Below, one piece after another: positions 18,930 through 26,863 of a stretch of 64,000 bases of DNA. Source of the stretch: Nitratireductor sp. B36 (GTDB taxonomy: Bacteria; Pseudomonadota; Alphaproteobacteria; Rhizobiales; Rhizobiaceae). The notes beneath the pieces are model-generated. The model was not told where the DNA came from. It ran no database searches and saw only the letters and a program-made list of their open reading frames with translations. The position numbers and the translations under genes were made by a program. The stretch's first letter is position 1. Each line of letters begins with the position of its first letter. The stretch spans positions 186,001 to 250,000 of the forward strand of contig NZ_JACKZY010000004.1 of assembly GCF_020833685.1 (NCBI RefSeq), written 5' to 3'.

Positions 18930-19678
18930 AGAACGCCGCAATTCATCTCGAAAACCTGTCGATCAGCTACGGCAAGACGCCGGTGGTGTTCGATGTCGAT
19001 TTCTGGGTCGCCGAGGGCGAGAGCTTCGCGTTGGTGGGCGAGTCGGGCTCCGGCAAGTCGACCATCCTGAAGGCGATCAGCGGGCTTGCGCCCGACTGGA
19101 CCGGCAAGATTTCCGTGCTTGGAAAGCCGCGCGGCCATGCGCCGGACCGGGAGTTCGCAAAAGTCTGCCAGATGGTGTTTCAGGATCCGTATGGATCGCT
19201 GCATCCGCGCAAGACGGTGGACGATTGCCTGGCCGAACCGCTGGCCGTGCACGGCATCGGTGGACGCGACACGCGCGTGAAGGACATGCTCGACGCGGTC
19301 GGTCTCGACCAGCGTTTCCGCTTCCGCTTTCCGCACCAGCTTTCGGGCGGCCAGCGGCAGCGCGTGGCGATTGCCCGCGCGCTGATGCTGGAGCCGCGCG
19401 TGATGTTGCTCGACGAGCCCACCTCGGCGCTCGACGTCTCGGTGCAGGCGGAAATCCTGAACCTCCTGAAGAAGCTTCGCCGCGAGCAGGGGCTCACCTA
19501 TCTGATGGTAACCCACAATCTGCCCGTGGTTTCCTTCCTCTGCGACCGGATGGCGGTCATGCGTCATGGCCGTGTTGTCGAGATCGCAGAGGTGGATGCG
19601 CTGAAGACGGGTCGGCTTTCCGATTCCTATTCGCGCGAACTCTACGCCGCCAGCGGCGGCACGCTCCAACCCGCATAA
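18926..19678 (+). CDS. ABC transporter ATP-binding protein, DppF type
   Basis: 250 residues. Walker A GESGSGKST, Q-loop in CQMVFQDPYGSLHP, signature LSGGQRQRVAIARAL, Walker B VMLLDEPTSALD, switch region VTHNLPVV. It is shorter than classical DppF and ends soon after the nucleotide-binding domain (YSRELYAASGG). Starts inside the DppD-type stop and is followed by the GAF gene after 12 bases, so the operon continues into possible enzyme genes. Confidence 0.92.
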   Translation: MKNAAIHLENLSISYGKTPVVFDVDFWVAEGESFALVGESGSGKSTILKAISGLAPDWTGKISVLGKPRGHAPDREFAKVCQMVFQDPYGSLHPRKTVDDCLAEPLAVHGIGGRDTRVKDMLDAVGLDQRFRFRFPHQLSGGQRQRVAIARALMLEPRVMLLDEPTSALDVSVQAEILNLLKKLRREQGLTYLMVTHNLPVVSFLCDRMAVMRHGRVVEIAEVDALKTGRLSDSYSRELYAASGGTLQPA

Positions 19679-19690
19679 CAGAGACTGAAA

Positions 19691-20188
19691 ATGACCGACT
19701 ACACCGGCCCGCTGGCCGAATTCGACCGAGCGCTTTCACGCGCCACGACCCCGGATGCCCCCTTCGATGCGCTTTTGGAGCTGACGCGTGCCGTGGTTGG
19801 CACGAAGCTGTTCACCTTCATGACGGCAGACATGAAGACGGAAACGGCAAGCCGTTCCTATACCTCGCATCCAGAAGAATATCCGGTCTCCGGCACCAAG
19901 CCGATCCATTATGACCGCTGGTTCGAGACGGTGCACAAGAAGCGCGAGTGCTTCGTCGCCAACACGCTGGCCGACATCGACACCGTGTTCCCCGACGCCA
20001 CGCTGATCGGCAAGCTCGGCTGCGGCTCGGTCATCAACCTGCCGGTGGTGCTGGGCGATACGCTGGTCGGCACCGTCAACATGCTCGATGTCGAGCATCA
20101 CTACACGCCCGAGCGCGTGGCGTTGGCGAAGGCCTGGCTCTCGGTGCCGGCAAAGGCTGCCTATCTCGCCAGCCGGGCATTGAGCTAA
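19691..20188 (+). CDS. GAF domain protein
   Basis: 165 residues forming essentially one GAF domain: an N-terminal helix, ALLELTRAVVGTKLFTFM, then GCGSVINLPVVLGDTLVGTVNMLD with the last strands. No output domain is attached. Cysteines are present (RECFVAN, LGCGSV), but they do not reproduce the pattern of free methionine sulfoxide reductases as I know it. Small GAF proteins in ABC/amino-acid clusters may sense or modify the imported solute. Placed between the ATPase and the HisD-like gene in the same direction. Confidence 0.75.
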   Translation: MTDYTGPLAEFDRALSRATTPDAPFDALLELTRAVVGTKLFTFMTADMKTETASRSYTSHPEEYPVSGTKPIHYDRWFETVHKKRECFVANTLADIDTVFPDATLIGKLGCGSVINLPVVLGDTLVGTVNMLDVEHHYTPERVALAKAWLSVPAKAAYLASRALS

Positions 20189-20278
20189 GCCGTTTCCCAC
20201 CTTTGCCTTGGGGAAAAATAGGGTATACGTGCCGCGGGCGGCAAAGCCGCCTGTCGCACAACCCGAGGAAGAGTGAAG

Positions 20279-21610
20279 ATGTCGAACCGCGTTGCCTGGC
20301 ACGAATTGTCGAAACTGTCCGCTGACGAGCGCAAGACGCTGCTGACGCGAACGGAAGACGATCTCACTCATTTCCTCGAAAATGTCGCTCCGATCATCGA
20401 CGCGGTCCGGCAAGAAGGCGATGCGGCGCTTTCCCGGTTTGCGCGCCTGTTCGACAAGGCGCAGGTGGACCCTCACGAAATTGCGGCGACGGAAGAGGAT
20501 TTCGATGCCGCCTTCAAGGCGCTCGATCCCGAGATGATCGAGACGCTGGAATTCTGCGCCGACAACATCCGCCGCTTTCACGAGGCACAGCGGCCTGAAG
20601 AAATGTGGATGAAGGAAATCCGCCCCGGCGTTCTGGTCGGCGAGCGCGCCACGCCCATCGACAGCGTCGCGCTTTATTCACCGCGCGGCAAGGGCACATT
20701 CCCTTCGATGACCCTCATGACAGCGATCCCCGCCGTGGTGGCCGGCGTACCCATGCCCATCGTGCTCACCCCGCCCGGGCCTGATGGCAAGGTGGATGCG
20801 GCGACGCTGGTTGCCGCGCGCATTGCCGGTGTCAGGCATGTCTACAAGGCCGGTGGCGGTCAGGCCGTCGCCGCCGCCGCTTATGGCACGGCCACAGTGC
20901 CGCGTTGCGCCAAGTTCGAGGGGCCGGGCAGCCCGTGGATCGCGGCAGCCAAGCGCCTTCTTCAGGGGCAGATCGCCTCGCGCCTTCCTGCCGGCCCCAC
21001 CGAGAGCATCGTGCTTGCCGATGAGACAGCTGATCCCGAAATCGCAGCGCTTGATCTCCTGGTCGAGGCCGAGCATGGCAGCGACAGTTCCAATTTCCTG
21101 GTCACCTGGTCCCGCGAGATCGCGGAAAAGGTGCGGGAGGCATTGCCAAAATACTGGGCCGAGATGAATGCCGAGCGCGTGCGCTATTCCTCCGATGTGC
21201 TGGGTGGAACGAGCGGCGGCATCGTGCTCGCGGACACGCCCGAACAGGCGTTCGACTTCATCAACGACTACGCGCCGGAGCATTTGCAGATCCTCTCGAA
21301 GACGCCGTTCGAATATCTGTCCCGGGTCCGCAACGCATCCGAAATCCTTCTGGGCGAGTATGCACCAGGCTCCATGGCCAATTATGCGATGGGTCCCAAC
21401 GCGGTTCTGCCCACTTCGGGCATGGCGCGTGCGCATTCGCCGCTCGGCGTGCACGATTTCATGAAAACCTCGTCCATTGGCCATGTGACGGCGGAAGGCT
21501 ATGCCGAATTCGCCCCCCACACCCTGCGCTTTGCCCGCTACGAAGGTTTCGACGCGCACGGAAACGCGGTGACCAGGCTCAGGAACAATCACGTGGAGAA
21601 GAAGGGCTAG
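20279..21610 (+). CDS. Histidinol dehydrogenase paralogue, probably another substrate
   Basis: 443 residues, the length of HisD, an NAD-dependent zinc alcohol/aldehyde dehydrogenase. The catalytic pair Glu334-His335 (YAPEHL) and two zinc-site histidines (His266 in EAEHG, His427 in DAHGNAV) are kept. By hand alignment to E. coli HisD, zinc ligand Gln259 is Glu263, Asp360 is Asn368 and the substrate-contacting His367 is Ala375. The cofactor-side segment (YSPRGKGTFPSM) also differs. No histidine biosynthesis gene is near; it ends a peptide-ABC operon. ATG 20279 is preceded by GAGGAAGAG. I infer a catabolic dehydrogenase, as in the HpsN branch of this family, with unknown substrate. Confidence 0.8.
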   Translation: MSNRVAWHELSKLSADERKTLLTRTEDDLTHFLENVAPIIDAVRQEGDAALSRFARLFDKAQVDPHEIAATEEDFDAAFKALDPEMIETLEFCADNIRRFHEAQRPEEMWMKEIRPGVLVGERATPIDSVALYSPRGKGTFPSMTLMTAIPAVVAGVPMPIVLTPPGPDGKVDAATLVAARIAGVRHVYKAGGGQAVAAAAYGTATVPRCAKFEGPGSPWIAAAKRLLQGQIASRLPAGPTESIVLADETADPEIAALDLLVEAEHGSDSSNFLVTWSREIAEKVREALPKYWAEMNAERVRYSSDVLGGTSGGIVLADTPEQAFDFINDYAPEHLQILSKTPFEYLSRVRNASEILLGEYAPGSMANYAMGPNAVLPTSGMARAHSPLGVHDFMKTSSIGHVTAEGYAEFAPHTLRFARYEGFDAHGNAVTRLRNNHVEKKG

Positions 21611-21712
21611 AGCAGGCGCTTCGGCAGAAAACGGTAAAAAACGTATTATAAAGGTCTCCGGGTCATCCTCTTAGCCTCCCGTTGAGTGACGACATACAAA
21701 CAGGAGGCTCTG

Positions 21713-22885
21713 ATGTATTGGAGGGGCGGCCATCCGTTTCAACACGGCGCAGTTGATGAGACGCTCAGAACGTTGCTTTGGAAAGCGTTATCGCTGGTCC
21801 GTTATTGCCTGCTCCCGGTTCTGCTGTTGGTGCAGCCGGCTCCCGCGCAGGAGCCTGCCCCGGAAATCGTCCCCCAGGCTGAGATCGCCCCCCAAACTCA
21901 GATAGGCATCTTTCAAAGTCCACCCTTCGTTTCCGGCGCACCCGGCCGTTATGAGGGGATGGCGATTGAACTTTGGGAAATGGTGTCTGCCGAACTTGGG
22001 CTGACACCCCGTTACACAGCCTATCCAACCCTGCGCGAACTGGTTGCGGCGGTCAGTAGCGGGGAGGTCGATGCTGCGGTCACCAATCTCACCATCACCC
22101 GGCGGCGTGCCGAGGCAGTTTCATTCAGCCAGCCCTGGTACGATTCGGGAATGCGCATCATGGTTCCCGACGAGGGAACGTCCAGCTTTGGAAGCGTCGT
22201 GTCGGGCTTGCGCAATGCGGGCCATTTGCGTGCCTACGCATGGCTGGTGTTGGTGATCGTGGTGTCCACCATTCTGTTGACCCTGTTCGACCGCCGTTTC
22301 GACAAGGACTTCCCGCGTCGATGGAGGGAAGGGATCGCAGAGAGTTTCCACCATGTGATGTCCATTGCGACCACTGGCAAGGCTTCGCGAAAAAACCTGT
22401 TTGGTTGGGTGGGGCGGATCTGGTCCGCTCTCTGGTTGGTCTGCGGCGTGGCGGTGGTTGCATATATTACATCGTCTGTAACGAGCGTCATGACCGCGGT
22501 TTCTCTCGAACAGCAGATTGATTCTCTGGCTGATCTTCCCGGAAAAACCACAGGTGTCATTGCCGATAGCTCGGCTGAGGACTATCTCGCCGAACTCGGC
22601 ATTGCGACACGCCCCTACAAGGATCTCGACGCAGCCGTTGCGGCGTTGAAAAGCGGCCGTGTGGATGCGATCGTCGGCGATGCTCCCGTTCTGGAGTATC
22701 ACGCACACCACAATCCGGACGACGAAATGACGGTGGTGGGCAGTCTCTTCCACCCCGACAAATATGGCTTCGCTTTCCCTCATGAGAGCGCGTTGGCGCG
22801 CCAAGTTACCTTGAAGATACTCGCATTGCGGGAAAGCGGAGAATTGGAGGAACTGCGCCTCAAATATTTCGGCAGCACGCCCTAG
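21713..22885 (+). CDS. GluR0-like channel candidate: binding domain split by two TM helices
   Basis: 390 residues; AGGAGG is five bases before the ATG. A signal or anchor (LVRYCLLPVLLLVQPAPAQ) is followed by lobe 1 of an amino-acid-type binding protein (about 62-155), with the ligand Arg132 in NLTITRRRAEAVSFSQPW. Then come TM1 (174-192), a re-entrant-like stretch (EGIAESFHHVMSIATTGKA, about 206-224), TM2 (237-260), and lobe 2 with Asp323 in VGDAPVLEYH. This S1-TM-P-TM-S2 order is that of prokaryotic ionotropic glutamate receptors. The filter position reads ATTGKA rather than TVGYGD, so ion selectivity or even channel activity is uncertain. Confidence 0.75.
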   Translation: MYWRGGHPFQHGAVDETLRTLLWKALSLVRYCLLPVLLLVQPAPAQEPAPEIVPQAEIAPQTQIGIFQSPPFVSGAPGRYEGMAIELWEMVSAELGLTPRYTAYPTLRELVAAVSSGEVDAAVTNLTITRRRAEAVSFSQPWYDSGMRIMVPDEGTSSFGSVVSGLRNAGHLRAYAWLVLVIVVSTILLTLFDRRFDKDFPRRWREGIAESFHHVMSIATTGKASRKNLFGWVGRIWSALWLVCGVAVVAYITSSVTSVMTAVSLEQQIDSLADLPGKTTGVIADSSAEDYLAELGIATRPYKDLDAAVAALKSGRVDAIVGDAPVLEYHAHHNPDDEMTVVGSLFHPDKYGFAFPHESALARQVTLKILALRESGELEELRLKYFGSTP

Positions 22886-22983
22886 ATCGGCCGGGCCTTG
22901 TTGTGCGCATTCAATGGCGGTTGACATCGGCATGAGCAAGGCGCATTTCAGCCACCCCTCGCACGCAACTCACCGGTGATCCT

Positions 22984-23562
22984 ATGCAGCCTCTTGCTTC
23001 GCTCGGCGAGCGGATTGTCATTCTCGGCCCGTCCAACGCTGGAAAATCAACGCTGGCTCTCGCCCTGTCCGCAAAACTCGGTTTGCCGGCGGTCCATCTC
23101 GATCAATTGCAACATTTGCCCGGCACCGACTGGCAACCCCGGTCGGAGGCCGAGTTCAAGGCCCTGCATGACGCAGCGATCGAGAAAGACCAATGGGTGA
23201 TGGAGGGCAATTATTCCCGTCTCATGCCGCAGCGCCTGGCTCGTGCCACCGGCATCATTCTCATCACATCCAGCCCGTGGCTGCGCATCGGTCGATATCT
23301 GAAGCGGACCCTGATCAACCGGGCTGATCGCGCCGGGCATCTGGAAGGCGCCCGGGACAGCATCAAATGGGAGATGATCCACTGGATCCTCGTCAAAACC
23401 CGCGACAGCGACAAAAAATATGCGGAAATTGTCCGCGCCTCGGGCCTTCCGGCCGTTGAATGCCACACAGCCCGCGCGCTGAACGAACTTTACCGCGTCT
23501 GGGGGTTGTCCTCTCCGGTCATGAAACCGGAAGCGCGCGGCACACCCAACCCCGGAAGCTGA
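22984..23562 (+). CDS. P-loop ATPase, FlaR/adenylate-kinase-like
   Basis: 192 residues. It starts with a P-loop (IVILGPSNAGKST), followed by LPAVHLDQLQHLPGTDWQPR and VMEGNYSRLMPQRLARA, the pattern of small kinases annotated as DNA topology modulation protein FlaR. Such proteins resemble shikimate or adenylate kinases but have no proven reaction. The last 44 bases overlap the 3' end of the facing methyltransferase gene. Confidence 0.75.
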   Translation: MQPLASLGERIVILGPSNAGKSTLALALSAKLGLPAVHLDQLQHLPGTDWQPRSEAEFKALHDAAIEKDQWVMEGNYSRLMPQRLARATGIILITSSPWLRIGRYLKRTLINRADRAGHLEGARDSIKWEMIHWILVKTRDSDKKYAEIVRASGLPAVECHTARALNELYRVWGLSSPVMKPEARGTPNPGS

Positions 23563-24208
23563 AGCCTGCATAGAACAGTTCCACATCTCCAAAGCCCGCT
23601 TCCTGAAGCAGGGCTTCATCTTCTTCGGGTGACAATGCCGGCAAGCTTTTCCGCATGGCTTCGATCTGCGCAATCACACGGTTTGACGCCTCCCCCGAAG
23701 CGGCGTGAAAGCGGGCATTGCGTCTTAGCCATTGTTCGCCGGCAGATGTGTCTATGGGAAAGGAGTGGTGCGCCACCACAAGCGGTGCGCCTGGTTTGAG
23801 CCGGTGACGCAGCGCCCGCAGCGTGTCGAGTCGGGCAGCGCGCGGCAGGAAATGAAGGGTGAGAAAGCAGGACGCGCCGTCAAAGCACCCATCGGGCGCG
23901 TCTTCGATATAGCCTTGGTGAAAGGTGACCCGGTCCTGCAGAGGACCGAGCGTGGTGCGGGCCAGCGCCAGCATATCCGCGGAGGGGTCGACCCCCTCGA
24001 AGCGCCAACCGGGATACGCCCGTGCGAAACTGCGCAATTCAAGCCCGCCGCCCGCACCGAGCACGAGGATGTGCCCGTTCCACGGGGCATGCTCCGCCAG
24101 AAGAATGCCTGCCATCCGGTGCATGTCGGCGAGACCCGGCACCTGGCGCGTCACGCGCTCCTCATACCCCTCCGCCGCAGTGGTGGCTATCATGTGTGAA
24201 GGAGGCAT
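23519..24208 (-). CDS. Class I SAM-dependent methyltransferase
   Basis: 229 residues from ATG 24208. Motif I is HILVLGAGGGLELRSF, acidic motif II is FEGVDPSADML, and the later GCFDGASCFLTLHFL and LKPGAPLVVAHHSFP fit motifs IV-VI of small-molecule methyltransferases. It ends an Rrf2-flavoprotein-methyltransferase operon, seven bases after the flavoprotein stop. Substrate unknown. Confidence 0.78.
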   Translation of the reverse strand: MPPSHMIATTAAEGYEERVTRQVPGLADMHRMAGILLAEHAPWNGHILVLGAGGGLELRSFARAYPGWRFEGVDPSADMLALARTTLGPLQDRVTFHQGYIEDAPDGCFDGASCFLTLHFLPRAARLDTLRALRHRLKPGAPLVVAHHSFPIDTSAGEQWLRRNARFHAASGEASNRVIAQIEAMRKSLPALSPEEDEALLQEAGFGDVELFYAGFSFRGWVCRALPVS

Positions 24209-24215
24209 GCAGGTC

Positions 24216-25103
24216 CTATCCGGGCCAGACCAGCGAGCGGTGAACCTGTGCGCCGGCCATCGCGCCGTCTGCCACGGCAAGCGATACGGAATGCGGTGCC
24301 AGCGCGACATCGCCACAGGCAAAGACGCCCGGAATGCTGGTTTCCTTGGATGCATCCGTTTTGATTTGCGTCCCCATGGGCGTCTCCTGAAGCGCGCAGC
24401 CGAGCGCCACCGGAAGGTCGCTTGCAGGCTCTACACGCGGCGCGACAAAGAGACCGGAAAAGGAGAGCTTCCGACCATCTCTAAGTTCCACATCCGCTTG
24501 CCCGGCAATCCGTGAAATTCCGGCTGTTTCGATGTTCACGCCGCGCTGGACGAGCCGGTCGCATGTTTCAGGGTCCAGCGTCAGCGCATCGTTGGGCAGG
24601 AAGGTGACGGCCCCCCACTCGGTCAGAAGCTCGGCCTGATGGGTCGACATGGCACCACTGCCGATCACGCCGATACGACCCCTGTTCAACTCATAGCCAT
24701 GGCAATAGGGGCAATGGAAGATACTCCTGCCCCAGCGCTCCACCATCCCGTCGATGGCCGGCAGATGATCGCGCACACCCGTGGCGAGAATCACGCGGCG
24801 GCCGGTATGGTGCGCCCCATCCGCGCATTCCACCACAAAACGGTCGCGCTCGCCGGAAACGGCAGTAGCGTTTCCGGTAAGGATGCTGATGGTCTGATAG
24901 GCTTCAAGTTGCCTTCGGGCCTCCAGTGCGATCTCCGCCGCGCCGGCACCGTCGCGGCTCAGGAAGCCGTGGGAGTGGTTTGCAGTTCTGTTTCGTCTTC
25001 GGCCCGCATCGACGATCGTAACCCTGCGTCGGGCTCTTGCAAGTTGAAGTGCCGCAGCCATGCCTGCATAGCTACCGCCGATGATGATGACATCCTGATC
25101 CAT
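24216..25103 (-). CDS. Thioredoxin-reductase-like FAD/NAD(P) oxidoreductase
   Basis: 295 residues with the two-dinucleotide-domain layout. The FAD motif is VIIGGSYAGMAAALQLARA, a redox CPYC lies in FHCPYCHGYEL, the NAD(P) motif is IGVIGSGAMS, and GVFACGDVALAP is the C-terminal FAD motif. It is similar to thioredoxin reductase but differs enough that thioredoxin need not be its partner. It begins four bases after the Rrf2 stop, which ties it to redox control. Confidence 0.85.
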   Translation of the reverse strand: MDQDVIIIGGSYAGMAAALQLARARRRVTIVDAGRRRNRTANHSHGFLSRDGAGAAEIALEARRQLEAYQTISILTGNATAVSGERDRFVVECADGAHHTGRRVILATGVRDHLPAIDGMVERWGRSIFHCPYCHGYELNRGRIGVIGSGAMSTHQAELLTEWGAVTFLPNDALTLDPETCDRLVQRGVNIETAGISRIAGQADVELRDGRKLSFSGLFVAPRVEPASDLPVALGCALQETPMGTQIKTDASKETSIPGVFACGDVALAPHSVSLAVADGAMAGAQVHRSLVWPG

Positions 25104-25106
25104 CGT

Positions 25107-25550
25107 CTAGCGTCCTTGTTTTCGCTGCTCGGCGTATCGGCGCGAGAAATCGGCGGCGAGATCGGCGAGCGTGATTTCTGAAAAGCGTTCCAGGAGAAGG
25201 GCTTCTGCCTTGATGAACGTGTCGTCGAGTGCTGCGTTGACTGCCTGTTCCACCAGGCATTCGGGTGTCTCATTGCGGTTTCCCATCGCAAAGAACGCCG
25301 GTTCCCCAAGGGCTGAATGAAGCTGGCGCAGCGTCACGGTGTTGAGATCGACCGCGATACGCCACCCGCCAGAATGCCCACGATCCGACGTCACAATCCC
25401 TGCTTCGCGCAGAAGCCCCATGGTACGTCGCACAACCACGGGATTGGTGTGCAGACACTCGGCAAGCTTGTCGGATGTCATCGGCCCGTCCTCTTCGGCC
25501 ATGTGAAGAAGCGCGTGCAGAACGGAGGAAAGGCGGCTGTCTCGTTTCAT
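25107..25550 (-). CDS. Rrf2 family transcriptional regulator
   Basis: 147 residues. The N-terminal winged helix (SRLSSVLHALLHMAE, LAECLHTNPVVVRRTMGLL, SDRGHSGGWRIA) is typical. The usual three-cysteine FeS cluster is absent: the cluster region reads TPECLVEQAV with one cysteine, so it resembles YwnA-type thiol-sensing members rather than IscR or NsrR. The ATG at 25550 directly abuts a perfect palindrome and has no Shine-Dalgarno, so translation may be leaderless. First gene of the operon with the flavoprotein and methyltransferase. Confidence 0.83.
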   Translation of the reverse strand: MKRDSRLSSVLHALLHMAEEDGPMTSDKLAECLHTNPVVVRRTMGLLREAGIVTSDRGHSGGWRIAVDLNTVTLRQLHSALGEPAFFAMGNRNETPECLVEQAVNAALDDTFIKAEALLLERFSEITLADLAADFSRRYAEQRKQGR

Positions 25551-25586
25551 GTAACTTATGTAGTTACGATTCGAGGCGCGCGTCAA
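25551..25586 (-). promoter_or_regulatory. Leaderless promoter and operator of the rrf2 operon
   Basis: GTAACT, TATGT, AGTTAC (25551-25567) is a perfect inverted repeat touching the rrf2 start codon. On the minus strand TTGACG (25586-25581) and TACATA (25562-25557) are spaced by 18 bases, which puts the transcript start at or next to the ATG. A regulator bound to the palindrome would cover the -10 box, as expected for autoregulation. Confidence 0.55.
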
Positions 25587-25649
25587 GGAGCGGGATCTGA
25601 AATACGTTTAGAAAATGTTTGAAGACGTGAGCAGCTTGTGGAACGACGC

Positions 25650-26045
25650 TCAGGCCTTGCCCACACACCCGCCGCAATTTCCGCGGATCTCGATCGTCGT
25701 CTTGGCCGGTCTGAAACCGTGTGCGCGCGTCCAGCCGTCGAGGCGGTCCTTGACCACATCGTCGGAAAACTCCTCCACCTTGCCGCAGGCCTCGCAGATG
25801 GCAAAGGCGATCAGCTCCTGTTCATGGCAATTGGGGTGCGCGCAGGCAACAAAGGCGTTGAGACTTTCGAGCCGGTGCACCAGTCCCATCTCCGTCAGCT
25901 TGTCGAGTGCGCGATAGACTTGCAGAGGCGCGCGCAGCCCGTCATCGCGCAGCCGGTCGAGGATCGTGTAGGCACTGAGCGGCGCCTCGGCGCCCGACAG
26001 CGTCTTCATCACCAGCGTCTGGTTACGGGTCAGATCGGCACTCAT
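25650..26045 (-). CDS. zur: Zinc uptake regulator Zur (Fur family)
   Basis: 131 residues. An N-terminal winged helix (LTRNQTLVMKTLSG, APLQVYRALDKLTEMGLVHRL) is followed by the metal/dimer domain with CAHPNCHEQEL and two CxxC pairs (CEACG, CGGC) for structural zinc. It overlaps znuB by four bases and ends the znuC-znuB-zur operon, which by itself favours Zur over Fur or PerR. Three related candidate boxes lie upstream of znuC, znuA and aztD. Confidence 0.9.
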   Translation of the reverse strand: MSADLTRNQTLVMKTLSGAEAPLSAYTILDRLRDDGLRAPLQVYRALDKLTEMGLVHRLESLNAFVACAHPNCHEQELIAFAICEACGKVEEFSDDVVKDRLDGWTRAHGFRPAKTTIEIRGNCGGCVGKA

Positions 26046-26863
26046 GGTTTGGTCTCCGCGGAGGACGTTTCCGTTTTCATCACGGGGGAGGGCGCGAGGC
26101 TGAGCACAAAGAGCGCGAGCGCCGCCACCACGATGGACGGACCCGAAGGTGTATCGAATTGCAGCGAGGCCGTCAGCCCGCCGGCCACGGAAATTGCGCC
26201 GATCAACGCGGCAAGCACGGCCATGATTTCGGGGCTGCCCGCAAAGCGTCGCGCGGTGGCGGCCGGGATGATCAGCAACGCCGTGATAAGCAGGATGCCC
26301 ACCAGCTTCATGGCGATGGCGATCACCGCTGCCATCAGCAGCATGAAGATGAGGCGCGAGCGTTCCGGTCGCAACCCTTCGGCCTGAGCGATATCAGGAT
26401 TGACGGTCGCAGCCAGCAATGGTCGCCACAGCCAGACAAGCAGGGCAAGAACCAGGCCGCCGCCGCCGTAAATGATCGCGATATCCGTTCTCGATACGGC
26501 AAGAATGTCGCCGAACAGAAAGCCCATGAGGTCCACCCGCACCCAGGTCATGAAGGCGACCATGACAAGACCGAGCGCAAGGGTTGAATGCGACAGGATG
26601 CCGAGCAGAGCGTCCGTGGAAAGCGCGCGACGGCGTTCCAGAAGGATAAGCGCCAGCGAGGCAAGTGCAGCCACCAGAAAGACACCCACCATAAGGTTGA
26701 TCTCCATCACCAGCGAGAGCGCCACGCCCAGCAGCGCGGAATGCGCCATGGTGTCGCCGAAATAGGCCATGCGCCGCCACACGACAAAACAACCGAGCGG
26801 ACCCGTGACAAGCGCAAGCCCGATACCGGCAAAAAGCGCGCGGATGAAGAAATCGTCAAGCAT
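26042..26863 (-). CDS. znuB: Zinc ABC transporter permease ZnuB
   Basis: 273 residues, hydrophobic along the whole length, ABC-3 family. It starts FFIRALFAGIGLALVTGPLG and has FGDTMAHSALLGVAL and a late block of helices with ILLITALLIIPAATAR, all usual in ZnuB. It overlaps both znuC (eight bases) and zur (four bases). It forms the inner-membrane channel for zinc delivered by ZnuA. Confidence 0.92.
   Translation of the reverse strand: MLDDFFIRALFAGIGLALVTGPLGCFVVWRRMAYFGDTMAHSALLGVALSLVMEINLMVGVFLVAALASLALILLERRRALSTDALLGILSHSTLALGLVMVAFMTWVRVDLMGFLFGDILAVSRTDIAIIYGGGGLVLALLVWLWRPLLAATVNPDIAQAEGLRPERSRLIFMLLMAAVIAIAMKLVGILLITALLIIPAATARRFAGSPEIMAVLAALIGAISVAGGLTASLQFDTPSGPSIVVAALALFVLSLAPSPVMKTETSSAETKP

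Noticed and set aside
20279-21610. Histidine biosynthesis enzyme HisD
   Set aside because: Zinc and substrate residues differ from true HisD and the operon context is peptide import, so I did not give the symbol hisD.
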